Assembly (NCBI GenBank): GCA_003996215.1
Contig: QJPP01000443.1
Coordinates: 186,001 to 250,000, forward strand
Source of the DNA: Jaltomata sinuosa
Taxonomy: Eukaryota; Streptophyta; Magnoliopsida; Solanales; Solanaceae
Direction of reading: 5' to 3'
DNA length: 64,000 bases
The notes under the pieces are model-generated. The model saw only the letters and a list, made by a program, of their open reading frames with translations. It was not told the DNA's origin and ran no database searches. A program made the position numbers and the translations under genes. Below, piece by piece: positions 1 through 11,879 of the stretch (the first letter of the stretch is position 1; the number at the start of each line of letters is the position of its first letter).

Positions 1-605
1 AATTTCACTCAAATATTTTCACATAAAAGTGAAATTATGTCTTTCCTGCACATCAACAAAAATATTATTTCATGTATAGAAATAGTAAGATATATAAGTG
101 CACCAATTGCACTAAGACATTGTACTTTTAATTATTTTCATGAGATCAAAATTAATTTTTCTTTATGTTAAGCGATCTTACAACCATTGGGGTACTATTC
201 AATGGAATTGCTTCAACCTTTTTAAATCCTTCATGGATTCTTATATAATCTTTACCTCTAGCTAGACATAACAACCATTCTTTATACGCATTCAAGTTTT
301 TCATCTATGGACATATAAATTATTGGCCAGATTTAAATTCAAGATCCTCGTTACCATTTATAATGGTGAGCGCTACATTATATCAAAGATACCGTCGACA
401 GTCATTTGATATCAATCCCATTACGACATAACATATCGAGATCGATCTCTTCTTTTTCATCATTTTCAGGTACCTGAACCTTTGTCACGATTTTATGAAG
501 AGTTATGTCATGGTGCTCTTTTAAAGCACTTGCATCATTACCATGACCATTTTTATCATTTGCTCCTCTCCTTCTTCAAGGAGTTTTACCTTTAGAATCG
601 ATTAG
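1..605. other. unclassified non-coding repeat, left flank of element 1
   Basis: AT-rich sequence with no credible reading frame. It resumes at 6933 after the nested LTR element, because the 5-bp target duplication TCTAT lies at 606-610 and again at 6928-6932. I do not recognise the host repeat; an old LTR-type element is possible but not shown. Confidence 0.4.
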
Positions 606-610
606 TCTAT

Positions 611-1958
611 TGTTGCGTCCTAACGCACACGCAAGTGTACGCGGTCATACAAGTAATATAAGATTATAAGTCCAGATATCGTACCTACAGGGACTTGTCG
701 CTTAACTATTTTACTAAATTAAACTGGTTCTAATTATTTCTCCAAGCGTAAAAACTCAAAGGAGAATTTATAATTAACTAATCTAGAAATAAAAAGAAGA
801 AGTTAACTAATGAACAATTAACCAAACAAAGAGCAGATTTTAACGTAATTAATGTGATGAAATCGATCTAGGACTATGGATTCGCTAACAATCATGTTGA
901 GTAAGCTATTTCATCGACTTGTTTATTTATCTAGTTGTTAATTTCAGGGTTGATCTTACAACTATGGTCTCTCGAGCCTCTAGTTGCCTATCCAAAATAG
1001 CATCACAACTACATCATTGAGCGGGGATGTGACATCTTATTTCGAACGCTTTTATATATCTTCCCGTGTAAACCAAACAAGGCGTCCTAGGTATATTCCT
1101 ATCCTAGTCGCTAACCTAACCTTTACATTATAAAAGAGAGGTCTTTCTCCCTATATTCTTCATTCTATCCCAATGATTTTTCTCTCGAGTTCACAAAGAG
1201 ATTATAGATTTATTTTAATGGTAGCTAAGCATTAAAATAGTAAGCACAAGAATATAAGAACAACTAATATGATAAATAAATAATCGAATTAATTGTCTAC
1301 TAAACAATCATGTAGTTAGCTACCATAATCTTAGAATGAGAAGTTTAACTGCACATAGACATGGAGCAATTACAACAAATCATCCAAAGAAAAACGTAAA
1401 AATAAATAATAAAGGAGAAAAAAAGATGAAACCAATATTCTCCTGCCTCCACAGCGGCTCCTAGCTCTTCATAGGTCAAAAATTGTGTAAAAATCATAAT
1501 TTGAGATATATTTATAGAGTAGGATGAAAATAACTCGTTTTCCTACTTGGATTTGGAGTAGAAAAAAGCTAGAAAATTTCCGGGTTTGGGGCTGGGGCGA
1601 CGCACTACGGATGCGCCAGCCAGGGCTGGGGAGACGCACCATCGATGTGCCAGTCGCACCCCTCAGTAGTTTGGGGGCTGGGGCGATGTGCCACCGATGC
1701 GCCACAACCCAGATTTTCTTCCTTTGCTCTTTTTTTTCTCTTGGAACGTTGCTAACTCCTTTCCAATACTTTTATGCTTCCATTTTAGCTCTCATGGGTT
1801 ATTTTTCTCCATATTTTCCCTGCAAAGCATCTAATCACATATATTAGCTCACCACCATGAAAATGCAAATAATCATAAGGATATACGTGACTTTTCTCAA
1901 AACAAGGTTAAAACATGGGTAAATGAGGCAAGTGGGCGTATAAATACGCCCAAGATCA
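611..1958 (-). repeat. 3' LTR of element 1
   Basis: A 1348-bp repeat matching 5664-6927. On the minus strand it starts TGATCTTGGG and ends ACGCAACA, giving the usual TG...CA ends. It is longer than its partner mainly through extra copies of a GC-rich repeat around 1590-1700. Just inside its minus-strand start is a hairpin with stem GGGCGTAT / ATACGCCC. Confidence 0.9.
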
Positions 1959-1976
1959 CCACCCCACACTTAAACC
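1959..1976 (-). other. polypurine tract of element 1
   Basis: The minus strand reads GTGTGGGGTGG next to the 3' LTR, the expected position for plus-strand priming in an LTR element. Confidence 0.7.
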
Positions 1977-3491
1977 TTTGTTCGTCCTCAAACAAATCAT
2001 TACACACCCTATAAAATTTCACATATTAAGATATCAATTGAACAGGTCTACTCACACCCAAGTTAACTAGACAGATTAATCATGACCCATAATCCACTCA
2101 ACATGCATACATCAATCATATTTTTACAGACCCTTCATTGAAACCACACAACCTCTAAAACTGACTCTTCATGAAAAATACGGCCAACATGATCATGTGT
2201 GAATATAGCCATCATTAGTACACCAAGTTTTCACCATTTTGTGCCCTCACATTTAAGAGAGATTCCCCTTGCTTACATCATACATACATATTCAAATTGG
2301 GATATTTAGATAAGAAATTCGCTCACTCTCTCAAAGAAAGTTTCATGCATACAAGATATACCATAGACTTGCCCTTAGTGTAATACTCTATTAACAAAAC
2401 ATCAGAATTGTAGGATCAAAAGGACTTTTACAGGTTGTAATGTCGGCTAAGGGACGGGTAGGAACACTTTGGCCAATAGTGACTACTTTCCCTATGCACT
2501 TTAAGACACTCACTTTAAACTTTTTCACTCTTTTCCTTATATCACCTCAATTTCAATTTATGTTCATGTTTCCCTTCAAACTCCCCCCTTTTCTTTTGAT
2601 TTATTGCCCTTAACCTTCATTCACTTATTGGTATCAAGAAGATTTTTCTAAACTATTTTTTTTGTATGTTTTTCCTCTTCTTACTACCAACATACAAATT
2701 ATTTTTTACAAGGGCACCACATCTAATTCTTATTCTTACCACAACAACCTCCCTCTATCTTTTTACCTTTTCTCTTTTGTTCCCTTCTTCCTTTAAGTCT
2801 TTTAACTACAAAGTGCATTAGGGGCTCCTTGGATCAACTTAATATAGGGTAATCAAATAAAGAGGATAGGCTAAATATGCAGCTAGTCAAAGAAATAGGC
2901 TTAAGGCTCAAAGGGGCTTAACTAAGAATAATATAAAGGGTGGCACAAATAATAGTCAAAAAGAAGTGGCTTACAAAGAAATGCCTTGATCATATCCCAC
3001 AAGTCAATACTATGTTTCATTTCATACACACACGTGGCAAGTTCTAGATATCAAGATATACAAAAAATACAACAAACACTCACCACACATGGCACAATGG
3101 TTCAAAAATGGCTTCCTAAGACTTCATATTCACAACACAATCAAATTGAATGAATTAACATTATTAAGCCCATCTCTGGTTGTTTTTTTTTTAGTCAAGT
3201 TAAAGAGCTTATGCGTCTCTAAATGAAGTTTTTTACTTTATATGCTTCTTCTTTTTTGAGTGAATTATCCATGATGTCTAGTGTATACTTAGGCGAAGCA
3301 CCTAGCATTCAAAAGGCTATGGTTTCTAATCTTTCTTCTTCCTATGACTAATTTTCCCTCAAGACGGTCGTCATCCATTCATCGTCGAAAAAATTTCTCT
3401 CTCTATGACTAAAAAAAAATAGAAAAACAACTCCTAAAAAATAGAAACTACCCGGTTCAAAGGGCACCCCTCGAAAAAGAACCAAAAAGAA
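1977..3491. other. non-coding 3' interior of element 1
   Basis: I see no gene here. Parts resemble the interior of element 2 near 23690-23850, for example the phrases around CATAGGCTTGCCCTTA and TAGTGACTA. This suggests both elements descend from one lineage. Confidence 0.5.
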
Positions 3492-4309
3492 AAATCAAGG
3501 GGTGAATGAGATATACCTCTAAAACAAACTAAAAAATCTTTTTGTATTTTATTCTCAAATAAAATAATCTCCTATGACATACTCACCCTAAAACTCATAG
3601 TTATAGGAAGAATCACCACCCCACGCTTAAAATCATGCTTTGTCCCCAAAGTAATTTAAAGTAAATAATGAAGAACAAGGGTAAGAAATACTCCCTGAGG
3701 CCCACTAGGGCCTAGCTGACAGCATGTTTCTTGAATTTTGATCAAGGGGGCGAATGACCCCACACTTAAGCTTAAACCATGCTCCTTAGCTTTAAAATTT
3801 GGGTACTCAGACTTCTCCAAACCTGTAAAATAAATAAAATAAAAAAATAAAAAAATGTGACACTATAAAAAAAAAAAAGCTACACTACTAGTTGGGAGAA
3901 AAATCAAGGGGTGAATGAGATATACCTCTAAAACAAACTAAAAAATCTTTTTGTATTTTATTCTCAAATAAAATAATCTCCTATGACATACTCACCCTAA
4001 AACTCATAGTTATAGGAAGAATCACCACCCCACACTTAAAATCATGCTTTGTCCCCAAAGTAATTTAAAGTAAATAATGAAGAACAAGGGTAAGAAATAC
4101 TCCCTGAGGCCCACTAGGGCCTAGCTGACAGCATGTTTCTTGAATTTTGATCAAGGGGGCGAATGACCCCACACTTAAGCTTAAACCATGCTCCTTAGCT
4201 TTAAAATTTGGGTACTCAGACTTCTCCAAACCTGCAAAATAAATAAAATAAAAAAATAAAAAAATGTGACACTATAAAAAAAAAAAGCTACACTACTAGT
4301 TGGGTTGCC
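3492..4309. repeat. direct tandem duplication, unit 409 bp
   Basis: Sequence 3492-3900 is repeated almost base for base at 3901-4307. The only differences I noticed are a handful of substitutions and A-run length changes. The unit contains a PPT-like phrase (CACCCCACACTTAAAATC). It is internal to element 1 and non-coding. Confidence 0.9.
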
Positions 4310-4346
4310 TCCCAACAAGCGCCTGATTTAACGTCGCGGCACGACG
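4301..4346 (-). other. 46-bp conserved block shared with element 2
   Basis: This block matches 24814-24859 at 41 of 46 positions by my count, while the sequence around it does not align. It contains a small hairpin with stem TGGG / CCCA. Its role is unknown; a cis-acting signal is one possibility. Confidence 0.65.
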
Positions 4347-4510
4347 CCATCACTACACCACTTTTGTTTTCACTTAGAACTTACGAATTGTTCCCCTAAC
4401 TTTGCATCAAACTTTCTGCTCCTCTCAAGGGGCGGTGGTATAAAGATGAAGGAATCAAGTAAATAATGTCGCATCTTGCACTTCTTGGCCCTTAAGTGAG
4501 GAATGTCATT

Positions 4511-4840
4511 TTATCTTTTTGGTGTGGCAAATTTTAGAATGTAAGGACCTTGTTCCTCATCTACACACTTCTCAACTAGCTCAGATGACTCAATTTTTAT
4601 GTCATCATCCAAACATAATGTAGAAAAGTGATTAGAATGAGATCCAACAGTACCTAATACCAAACTTGCATTGTTTATGACATGCTCACTTTCATACATC
4701 TCCTCAACATCAGTACCAATGAATAAAGCATAGTTGAATGGATGGAATTCTTCTTTCTGCTCCACTAGTTGGCCAGTATCCACAACAATTGATGATTGCG
4801 CATCAGACGCCTCAACCTTTTTCTTCAAGTGATCCTCCAA
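4511..4840 (-). pseudogene. unrecognised 109-residue frame in element 1
   Basis: An acidic frame between the gag remnant and the non-coding 3' interior of element 1. I recognise no domain. It may be the decayed continuation of gag or a filler segment; stops separate it from the zinc-knuckle frame at 5081-5497. It has no independent sign of being a gene. Confidence 0.35.
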
Positions 4841-5080
4841 GTAATGGATATCTGAGCCAAATTGGTCTATCTCTTGTCTGAGATCAACTCTACCTTATAT
4901 CAGTTGTGTCTTCATCTTTGTAAGGTTATCACGGAGAAACTCATAGAATTTAATGTTTTCCTCTTGTTCCCTTAGCCATGGTTGGCTCACTATGTCTGCT
5001 TCCTCACAGCTTTCTCCTAGTAGGGATTCAATTTTTTCTTCTACTAGGGGTTTATCTTGGGTATTGGCTAAGATTGTAAC

Positions 5081-5497
5081 TTATTGATTCATACAAGTTT
5101 CAGTCATAGCCTGCATCTCTGTGAGTTGGGAACCTATCCTCTCCATGTCTTCTCTCAATTTGATTGCGCCTTTATTCAATTCTTCCTGCTTATCCAGTAT
5201 TTGCTTTAGCATATCAATGAGATGAGCCTCATGATTCACATCCTCCAGTTCATTACCCCTGTCAATATCATAAACAACAGAAGAATCATAATAGGGATTC
5301 GGGGAAGGGGAATAAGAGTTAGGACAACCATTCGAATGGCTATCCTGACCACCACATATATGATATACATTAAATTTAAAAGATTGGGTAGGTGCACACC
5401 ACCCGCCCTTTTGAATATGATGGCAATTGATACCCAGGTGGGGTCCTCCACAATACTGACAAAGATTTCTAATATATGAATAGTACTCATCCTTCAA
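5081..5497 (-). pseudogene. gag: gag remnant with CCHC zinc knuckles (element 1)
   Basis: A 138-residue minus-strand frame. Near its N-terminus is the knuckle CQYCGGPHLGINC, followed about 20 residues later by a second, imperfect one (HICGGQDSHSNGC). The C-terminal third is charged and could form a helix. Knuckles of this type bind RNA during packaging in plant Ty3 elements of the Athila/Tat side. The frame lacks the N-terminal capsid part, and stops follow it on both sides. It lies about 140 bp downstream of the primer site in element orientation. Confidence 0.65.
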
Positions 5498-5639
5498 TCA
5501 ATCTTTATCAGTAGATGTCATGTTAAGAAGATTATCGAATGAAAAAAACAAAACTATATATAAAAGAAAACAAAATATATACAAAAACTTAAATAAATAA
5601 AAAGAAAAAGTTCAATTAGATAAATAATTAATTTCTAAG

Positions 5640-5657
5640 TCTCCGATAACGGCGCCA
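5640..5657 (-). other. primer binding site of element 1 (tRNA-Asp type)
   Basis: The minus strand reads TGGCGCCGTTATCGGAGA, starting 6 nt inside the 5' LTR. It matches the 3' end of plant tRNA-Asp except for changes in the distal half. It fixes the element's orientation as minus. Confidence 0.85.
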
Positions 5658-5663
5658 AAAACT

Positions 5664-6927
5664 TATTGCGTCCTAATGCACACGCAAGTGTACGCAGTCG
5701 TACAAGTCATATAGGATTATAAGTTCAGATATCGTACCCACAAGGACTTGTTGATTAACTATTTTACTAAATTAAACTGGTTCTAATTATTTATTCAAAC
5801 GTAAAAACTCAAAGGAGAATTTATAATTAACTAATCTAGAAATAAAAAGAAGAAGTTAACTAATGAACAATTAACCAAACAAAGAGCAGATTTTCACGTA
5901 ATCAATGTGATGAAATCGATTTAGGACTATGGATTCGCTAACAATCATGTTGAGTAAGCAATTTTATCGACTTGTTTATTTATCTACTTGTTGATTTCGG
6001 GGTTGATTTTACAACTATGGTCTCTCGAGCCTCTAGTTGCCTATCAAAAATAGCATCACAACTACATCGTTGAGCGGGGATGTGACATCTTATTCTGAAT
6101 GCTTTTATATATCTTCCCGTGTAAACCAAACAAGGCGTTCTAGGTATATTCCTATCCTAGTCGCTAACCTACCCTGTACGTTACAAAAGAGAGGTCTTGC
6201 TCCCTATAGTCTTCGTTCTATCCCAATGATTCTTCTCTCGAGTTCACAAAGAGATTATAGATTTATTTTAATAGTAGCTAAGCATTAAAATAATAAGCAA
6301 AAGAATATAAGAACAACTAATATGATAAATAAATAATCGAATCAATTGTCTACTAAACAATCATGTAGTTAGCTACCATAATCCTAGAACGAGAAGTGTA
6401 ACTCCACATAGACATGGAGCAATTACAACAAATCATCCAAATAAAAATGTAAAAATAAATAATAAAGGAGAAAAAAAGATGAAACCAATATTCTCCTACC
6501 TCCACGGCGGCTCCTAGCTCTTCGTAGGTCAATAGTTGTGTAAAAATCGTGATTTGAGATGTATTTATAGAGTAGGAGGAAAATAACCCCTTTTCCTACT
6601 TGGATTTGGAGTAGAAAAAAGATGAAAAATTTTCGGGTTTGGGGCTGGGGTGACGCGCCACCGATGCGCCACAGCCCAAATTTTCTTCCTTTGCTCTTTT
6701 TTTTTCTCGGAACATTGTTAACTCCTTTCCAATGCTTTTATGCTTCTATTTTAGCTCTCATGGGTTATTTTTCTCCATATATTCCCAGAAAAGCATCTAA
6801 TCACATATATTAGCTCACCACCATGAAAATGTAAATAATCATAAAGATATACATGATTTTTGCCCTCAAAACAAGGCTAAAACATGGGTAAATGAGGCAA
6901 GCGGGCGTATAAATACGCCCAAGATCA
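5664..6927 (-). repeat. 5' LTR of element 1
   Basis: A 1264-bp partner of 611-1958, adjacent to the primer site. Its inner terminus has mutated from CA to TA on the minus strand. The short plus-strand frames inside it have no independent support. Confidence 0.9.
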
Positions 6928-8220
6928 TCTATCACGCTTCAGGCATGCCATAGACCCTGTCCTTCAAGGACTTCTTATTGGAGCATTTACAACTGAATTA
7001 TAGCATAGGATCAGCAAATATATATGTCAATTAATTTGCAATATTTTGCAACTGAATTAACTCTTGAACTTTCAAGTTCACATTTTTTTTTACGAGGATC
7101 TAGATAATTCATTCCATCCATTTCAGTTGTTAATCATATCTCTCTCTAATGTTAGGAAATCTAACATTCACCCCAATCTTAATTGGGGATCCATCTTTGT
7201 GCGTGGTGGAGCAATTAAATTAAATACTGCACATTCAAATTTTTAGATGGAATTATTTGGCTCCTGACCCTGAACCAACAATATAGGGGAATTTTATTGG
7301 CTTGATGCATACAAGTGCTGCTACACACATCTCATACCAAATTTTATTTTGGGAGATTTATTCTCATAATCAACGGTTTAGCTATAATTGGAGGCACACA
7401 ATTTCTGCTAAACCAATCAACATTATCAATTTTATAGTTTGGAACCATGCTCTTAATTTAACAAATTGAGCAAACAACCTTGCAAATATTAAATTACAAG
7501 TTGATAACAAAGTGCATGTGACCAACCATAGATGCATCTCATTTCATAGTAAACGGTCCACATGACAGGTGAACGGGCCCATATTCACCTTGTTATATGT
7601 TTCAAAATTTAGGGGTACAACCCTAACCTTAATCAATATAATATTATATCGTGAGAACAAGCAACATAAGAGAATTCTTGAAGAATCTTTTATTCCTTCA
7701 ATGTATAACCACATGAATTTTCACTTATTTTTGCATCATATTTGAACCGGGATGGTCAACCGGTCATGCCAACTTATATATTTCCTGTAAACTTTTAGTT
7801 TTTTATCGCATGTGATTCCATCATCATGCCCATATTTGTATCAACAAACAGGAGAAAAATGGTAGTCTTTCACATAAATATTTAAACCGTTTCGATTGTA
7901 GTAATACGAAGATATAAAATCTTTCCGTAATTTATAGTCTCAAAACAATATTAATTTTTTTTGAAACTTAAAAAAGTTTCTTTTGGAGACTTACTACAAT
8001 CTCAATATCATGAATAATTTTATTTCATCGTGTAGTAACTCATTAGCTTTTTGAAAGCTATCAAATACTTGTGTACTACCTCATATTCCAAAACACCACA
8101 CCTATGGTGAACGTCTCCTTTAAGGAGAAAATTATATGTACCAATCAATGACAAATTTGTGTAGCCACACAATAACATTCATTTTTAGTCATGGCCATAA
8201 CCTTTATATGAAAGAATCAT

Positions 8221-8336
8221 TTCTTTCTTTTGCCTTTTGGTAGTTCATAATAAAATATACCACAATATTTGTGCAAGACTTATTTCTTGCTTTTACCCTT
8301 TGGTAATCCATGTTGAGACATATCACAATATTTGTG
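8221..8336. repeat. degenerate tandem repeat, unit about 60 bp, two copies
   Basis: Two imperfect copies, each running from a T-rich stretch through a TTTGGTA core to CACAATATTTGTG. Confidence 0.6.
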
Positions 8337-8804
8337 ATGTACTAAAAGTACTTGATCAATGACCATTAATATCAAAAAAAAAATCATTTCTCTCAAACCT
8401 TTCGTAGAGGTGAGTTTTGATATTTGTCCAATCATATATAAGCAAGTCTTTACACACAATAATTTTTACCACATTCGATAAGTTCACTTTCAAGAATGGG
8501 TTGACATTTTCAATGCTTATCACAAGTCACATTCTATTAAAGGAATGGACTATCATTATATGTATGTGCTTCACAAATTTTTAATTAGAAGCTAAGTGTC
8601 ATGTCCACCTCAACATTACTTTGAAAAGTCAAGTGCACCATCACTTTATATTTTCTTTTGATGAAGGATTTATACGAAATGTACCAAATTATATCGCTCG
8701 AAAATCGTGTGCCCAATACCTTTCATACCAATTAATGGTAAATTACCTTCACTTTTGAAGGACTATTTTGAGAACCCATAATGTTCTTCCCTTTTATTAT
8801 TACC

Positions 8805-9304
8805 ACAATGATGATCAACGTTTTATCCTTTGTCAGGTCCACGTTCATTTATACAACAATAATAGTGATTTGGTCATCTTTCAGACTTATCATATATTGC
8901 TACCACATTCAATTCATGGAATGGAGCATATTCAATGGGACGGACTTCACAATTTTTATCAAGAGCATATCAATTTGCTCAGTCATCATTATATCGTAAA
9001 TATATTGCGTTGGACTTGAACCGAATGCCTTACCCATATGTTTGGCCATATTTTGTGGGATTTGAACCCAACTACCACAATGATGACTATTTTTATTTTG
9101 TCCCTTCACACCCATATTCATACATTCAGTCACTTGTCTTCTTTTAGACATATTATGCATTGCTACCACATTAACAAAAGAGAATGGAGCAAATCAATTG
9201 GGTGGGTTCCATTACTTTTCATCAAAAGCCATTATTTTGACTTAGTTATCATTATCATCAATATATTGCGTTTGGGACTTGAACCCAATGTCTTACCCAT
9301 AAAA
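8805..9304. repeat. degenerate tandem repeat, unit about 265 bp, two copies
   Basis: The copies are about 8805-9040 and 9075-9304. Both start at ACCACAATGATGA, pass through ATTGCTACCACATT, and end near a GACTTGAACC phrase followed by CTTACCCATA. Similarity is clear but well below identity. Confidence 0.65.
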
Positions 9305-9840
9305 AAATCATGTTAGACCATAAATCGATGGGACTTGAACCCAAAATCTTATCATTATGGTGCACTGAGATTTAAATTCGATGTCTTACCCTTTTGGTGT
9401 GATGAAACTTAAATCTATCATTTTACCCTCAACCAGTAAAATAATAAACCAAAGTATAATGAGATCCTTAAACCTTTAAAAATTTGTAGTAACTAAAAAG
9501 AAAGTGTCACACATTAAACATAGAGAAACAGAATGTTTCTCATAGTTCAAAATTGATGTCAAATACTAGCTAATATAATATGCATATTAAACCCCATTAG
9601 CATTTTGATCATGCTAAATTAACATCTGTTAAAATTTACAAGTAATTTCGGATACCAACAAATAATATTGTAACCCCCCGAAACAGTCTAAGTAATAATT
9701 ACATGGATATAAGGGGCCCTGTACCCAACCCCAACTTAGTTTAGGATTAGAGCATAATCTATAGACATGTATATCCAAAAAATCCCTATACTTGCTTTCA
9801 CTGGAAAATATATTAAAAAACAAAATGTTCATTATTAATA

Positions 9841-10636
9841 TTTAGAAAAAAAATCTACCAAAAGAAACTCCATGTGAGATCCATTACTTAGGGAGAAACA
9901 AACATAGATACGAGTGTATCAATATAAATATGTACACTTACCACTATGAGATTGTGTATCAAAATAAATTTTTTTACCAAATTTTAATTTAAATCAAATA
10001 TTTTCAAATACGCGCGATGTTAATAAAATTCACAAATGAGAATACTCTATTCTCGGGAATGCTATGACACCACAAATCAGGCTTGACCTTTCCACAAGTC
10101 TAGTTGAGGTCATACGATCGCAAATCACTATCGCACGATTTCGATAACTCAACTCTCAAGACTTGGCTCTAAAACAGGAAAACAGCCATAAAGACCAATG
10201 AACGGCCAGGGCACCAAACCACCGATCTCAGCAAGTCATAAATGACTTGGGACCGTTACAGGCAAGCTCTAACAGTACAAGAAATGTGTAACCACGGAAA
10301 TGACCGGAAAGGTAATTACATATATGGCATTAATGTTGTATTTGTGCACACTTTGTGAGGTGGGTCCCGAAAAGAGGCAGTTTTATGTTTAAGTGTCGTG
10401 GTTGCTGGGTGAACATGGAAAGTGGGTAACTCTGGTAACGTTGTATAATTAATCCTAATGAGTAAGAAATCTTAGGTGTGAATCGAGTAGAGGATTTTGT
10501 GGAATAGAAAATACCCCGTGCGTGGGGTCAAATTTAAAGGAGCATAGTTAGAATATGAGATTGTGGTTCCTCGAAATGTTTGGGATAAGCAAAATTTCTT
10601 TGTACCGCTAATTTTTGGTAGTTACTTTTCTAGCCA
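9841..10636. other. non-coding stretch, nothing recognised
   Basis: I see no reading frame, RNA or repeat family here. Base composition becomes less AT-rich at 10040-10330, which may be a fragment of an old element. Confidence 0.4.
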
Positions 10637-11083
10637 TAGGGGCGGCTCTAAGGATAGGCCAGTGAGGTCGCCTTCGGCTTCCAAAATTTATTTTAGATAT
10701 TCATCAATGAGTGCTATTTAATAGAATAAACTATAATTATCATTTAAGTTAATCAGTAAGTGTATATGTAAATATTTTTTACATTGTTAATATTCAAAAT
10801 TTAAATTATTACGGTATGTACGTTCATTTCTTTTTTGTGTTTGTGATGATAGCCAAATCAAAAATTTTACTTTGAATTTCGGATCTCAATATCCGATAAT
10901 CCACCACTTTATTCTTTGTTCTCTTCTTTTTGAAACTTTTTAAATGAAAAAATCAATTTTTTTTGTCTTAAGTGATTAATTTATTGTTTAAAAAGCAATT
11001 TCTTTTTGTTAGTATATAACTAAATTTAAGAGTCTCTCAATATGATTTTGCCTTAAGCCACGAGCTACATTGAGCCGCCCCTG
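10637..11083. mobile_element. hAT-like MITE, complete copy
   Basis: A 447-bp element without coding capacity. The left end reads TAGGGGCGGCTC and the right end GAGCCGCCCCTG, inverted repeats of the hAT type. AGCCA occurs directly outside both ends (10632-10636, 11084-11088), probably a remnant of the 8-bp target duplication. A second copy lacking the left ~60 bp starts copy B near 39866. Confidence 0.75.
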
Positions 11084-11787
11084 AGCCATACATTTTCCTT
11101 TCAAAAGAATGATTTATTTTATTTATGTGATTATTTATTCTATTAAATTTTAATATCGAGTTTGTTGGGGGGACATAATTGCCACGAGTATGGAGCTAAA
11201 ATGATCATTTTTTTAAGGTAAAACACCAAATTTTAAAAAATACAAAAAGGGACAAAACGTTCATAGTTGAGCAACTCACCCTTTTTCTAAACGGTCGTTG
11301 GACCATTTAATTTTTTTTAAACTATTTGTAACTGTGCTCGACACGACTCACTAATCTGTGTTTCGTACAATACAGTGGTCGTCGACTGACGGCACAAGTT
11401 ACTTGATATGGTCAATTATCTTCATTAATTTTTGCCAGCTAATATATAGTTGGATCGCTCATAAATCCTATAATAAGTAAGCAAGAAGAACTAGCAATTT
11501 AAACAAGTAAAAAAGTCAACATCCACTATAAATTAGAAATAAAGGAAAAAAATACCACAAAACAAGAATGAGAGAAATACACAAGACTCAAAAAATTCCA
11601 AACATGAGGCACAAACATACTTATCAAGAATCTACCTGTTGAAAAAAATAATCAAGAATCTACCTTTTGAAAAAAATAATCAAGAATCTACCCTTTCTCA
11701 TTCTCAAATCTCAAAGAAACCAAAAAAGAAGAAAGAAAATAAAACAAAGAGAAGTAAATAAATTAAATGAAAAAGTGGAACTTATTA

Positions 11788-11879
11788 GAAGTAAAATCAG
11801 CTACACAAACATCTTGAAGCATATCTGGATCTCCAGCAGAAGCTTTATCTTAGCTAATGGTTAAGATAGTCATAGCCAT
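11788..11879 (-). pseudogene. germin-like protein exon 1 relic (copy A)
   Basis: On the minus strand a short frame begins MAMTILTIS, meets a TAA stop, then continues with DPDMLQDVCVADFTS. That segment is the characteristic mature N-terminus of germin-like proteins (extracellular cupin-fold proteins), preceded by a hydrophobic signal-peptide remnant. The splice donor that would follow is lost (AT instead of the GT seen in copy B). No cupin-domain exon occurs downstream, so this is a dead fragment. Identification rests on the DP-LQD-CVAD pattern. The plus-strand lysine-rich frame over it is a shadow. Confidence 0.75.

Larger units (their letters stand above)
611..6927 (-). mobile_element. Element 1: non-autonomous Athila-like LTR retrotransposon
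   Basis: A complete minus-strand LTR element. The terminal repeats are 5664-6927 (5') and 611-1958 (3'), flanked by a perfect 5-bp target duplication TCTAT (606-610 and 6928-6932). A tRNA-Asp-type primer site lies inside the 5' LTR, and a purine-rich tract lies inside the 3' LTR. Reading on the minus strand, the interior holds a gag remnant with two zinc knuckles, a short unrecognised frame, and about 2.5 kb of non-coding sequence. No protease, reverse transcriptase or integrase is visible, so movement would need enzymes from another element. Assignment to the Athila side of Ty3 rests on the primer site and the knuckle type. The two LTRs differ at many sites and by about 84 bp, so the insertion is not recent. 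Confidence 0.9.
6933..9840. other. non-coding, degenerate repeat region
   Basis: This continues the host sequence of element 1. I find no gene. It contains internal duplications (8221-8336 and 8805-9304) and several copies of a phrase around GGGACTTGAACCC. The short frames at 8768-9316 follow the repeats and are not credible proteins. Confidence 0.5.

Noticed and set aside
8768..9316. Cluster of overlapping 70-92-residue frames
   Set aside because: They follow the ~265-bp tandem duplication, occur in several frames and show no domain.
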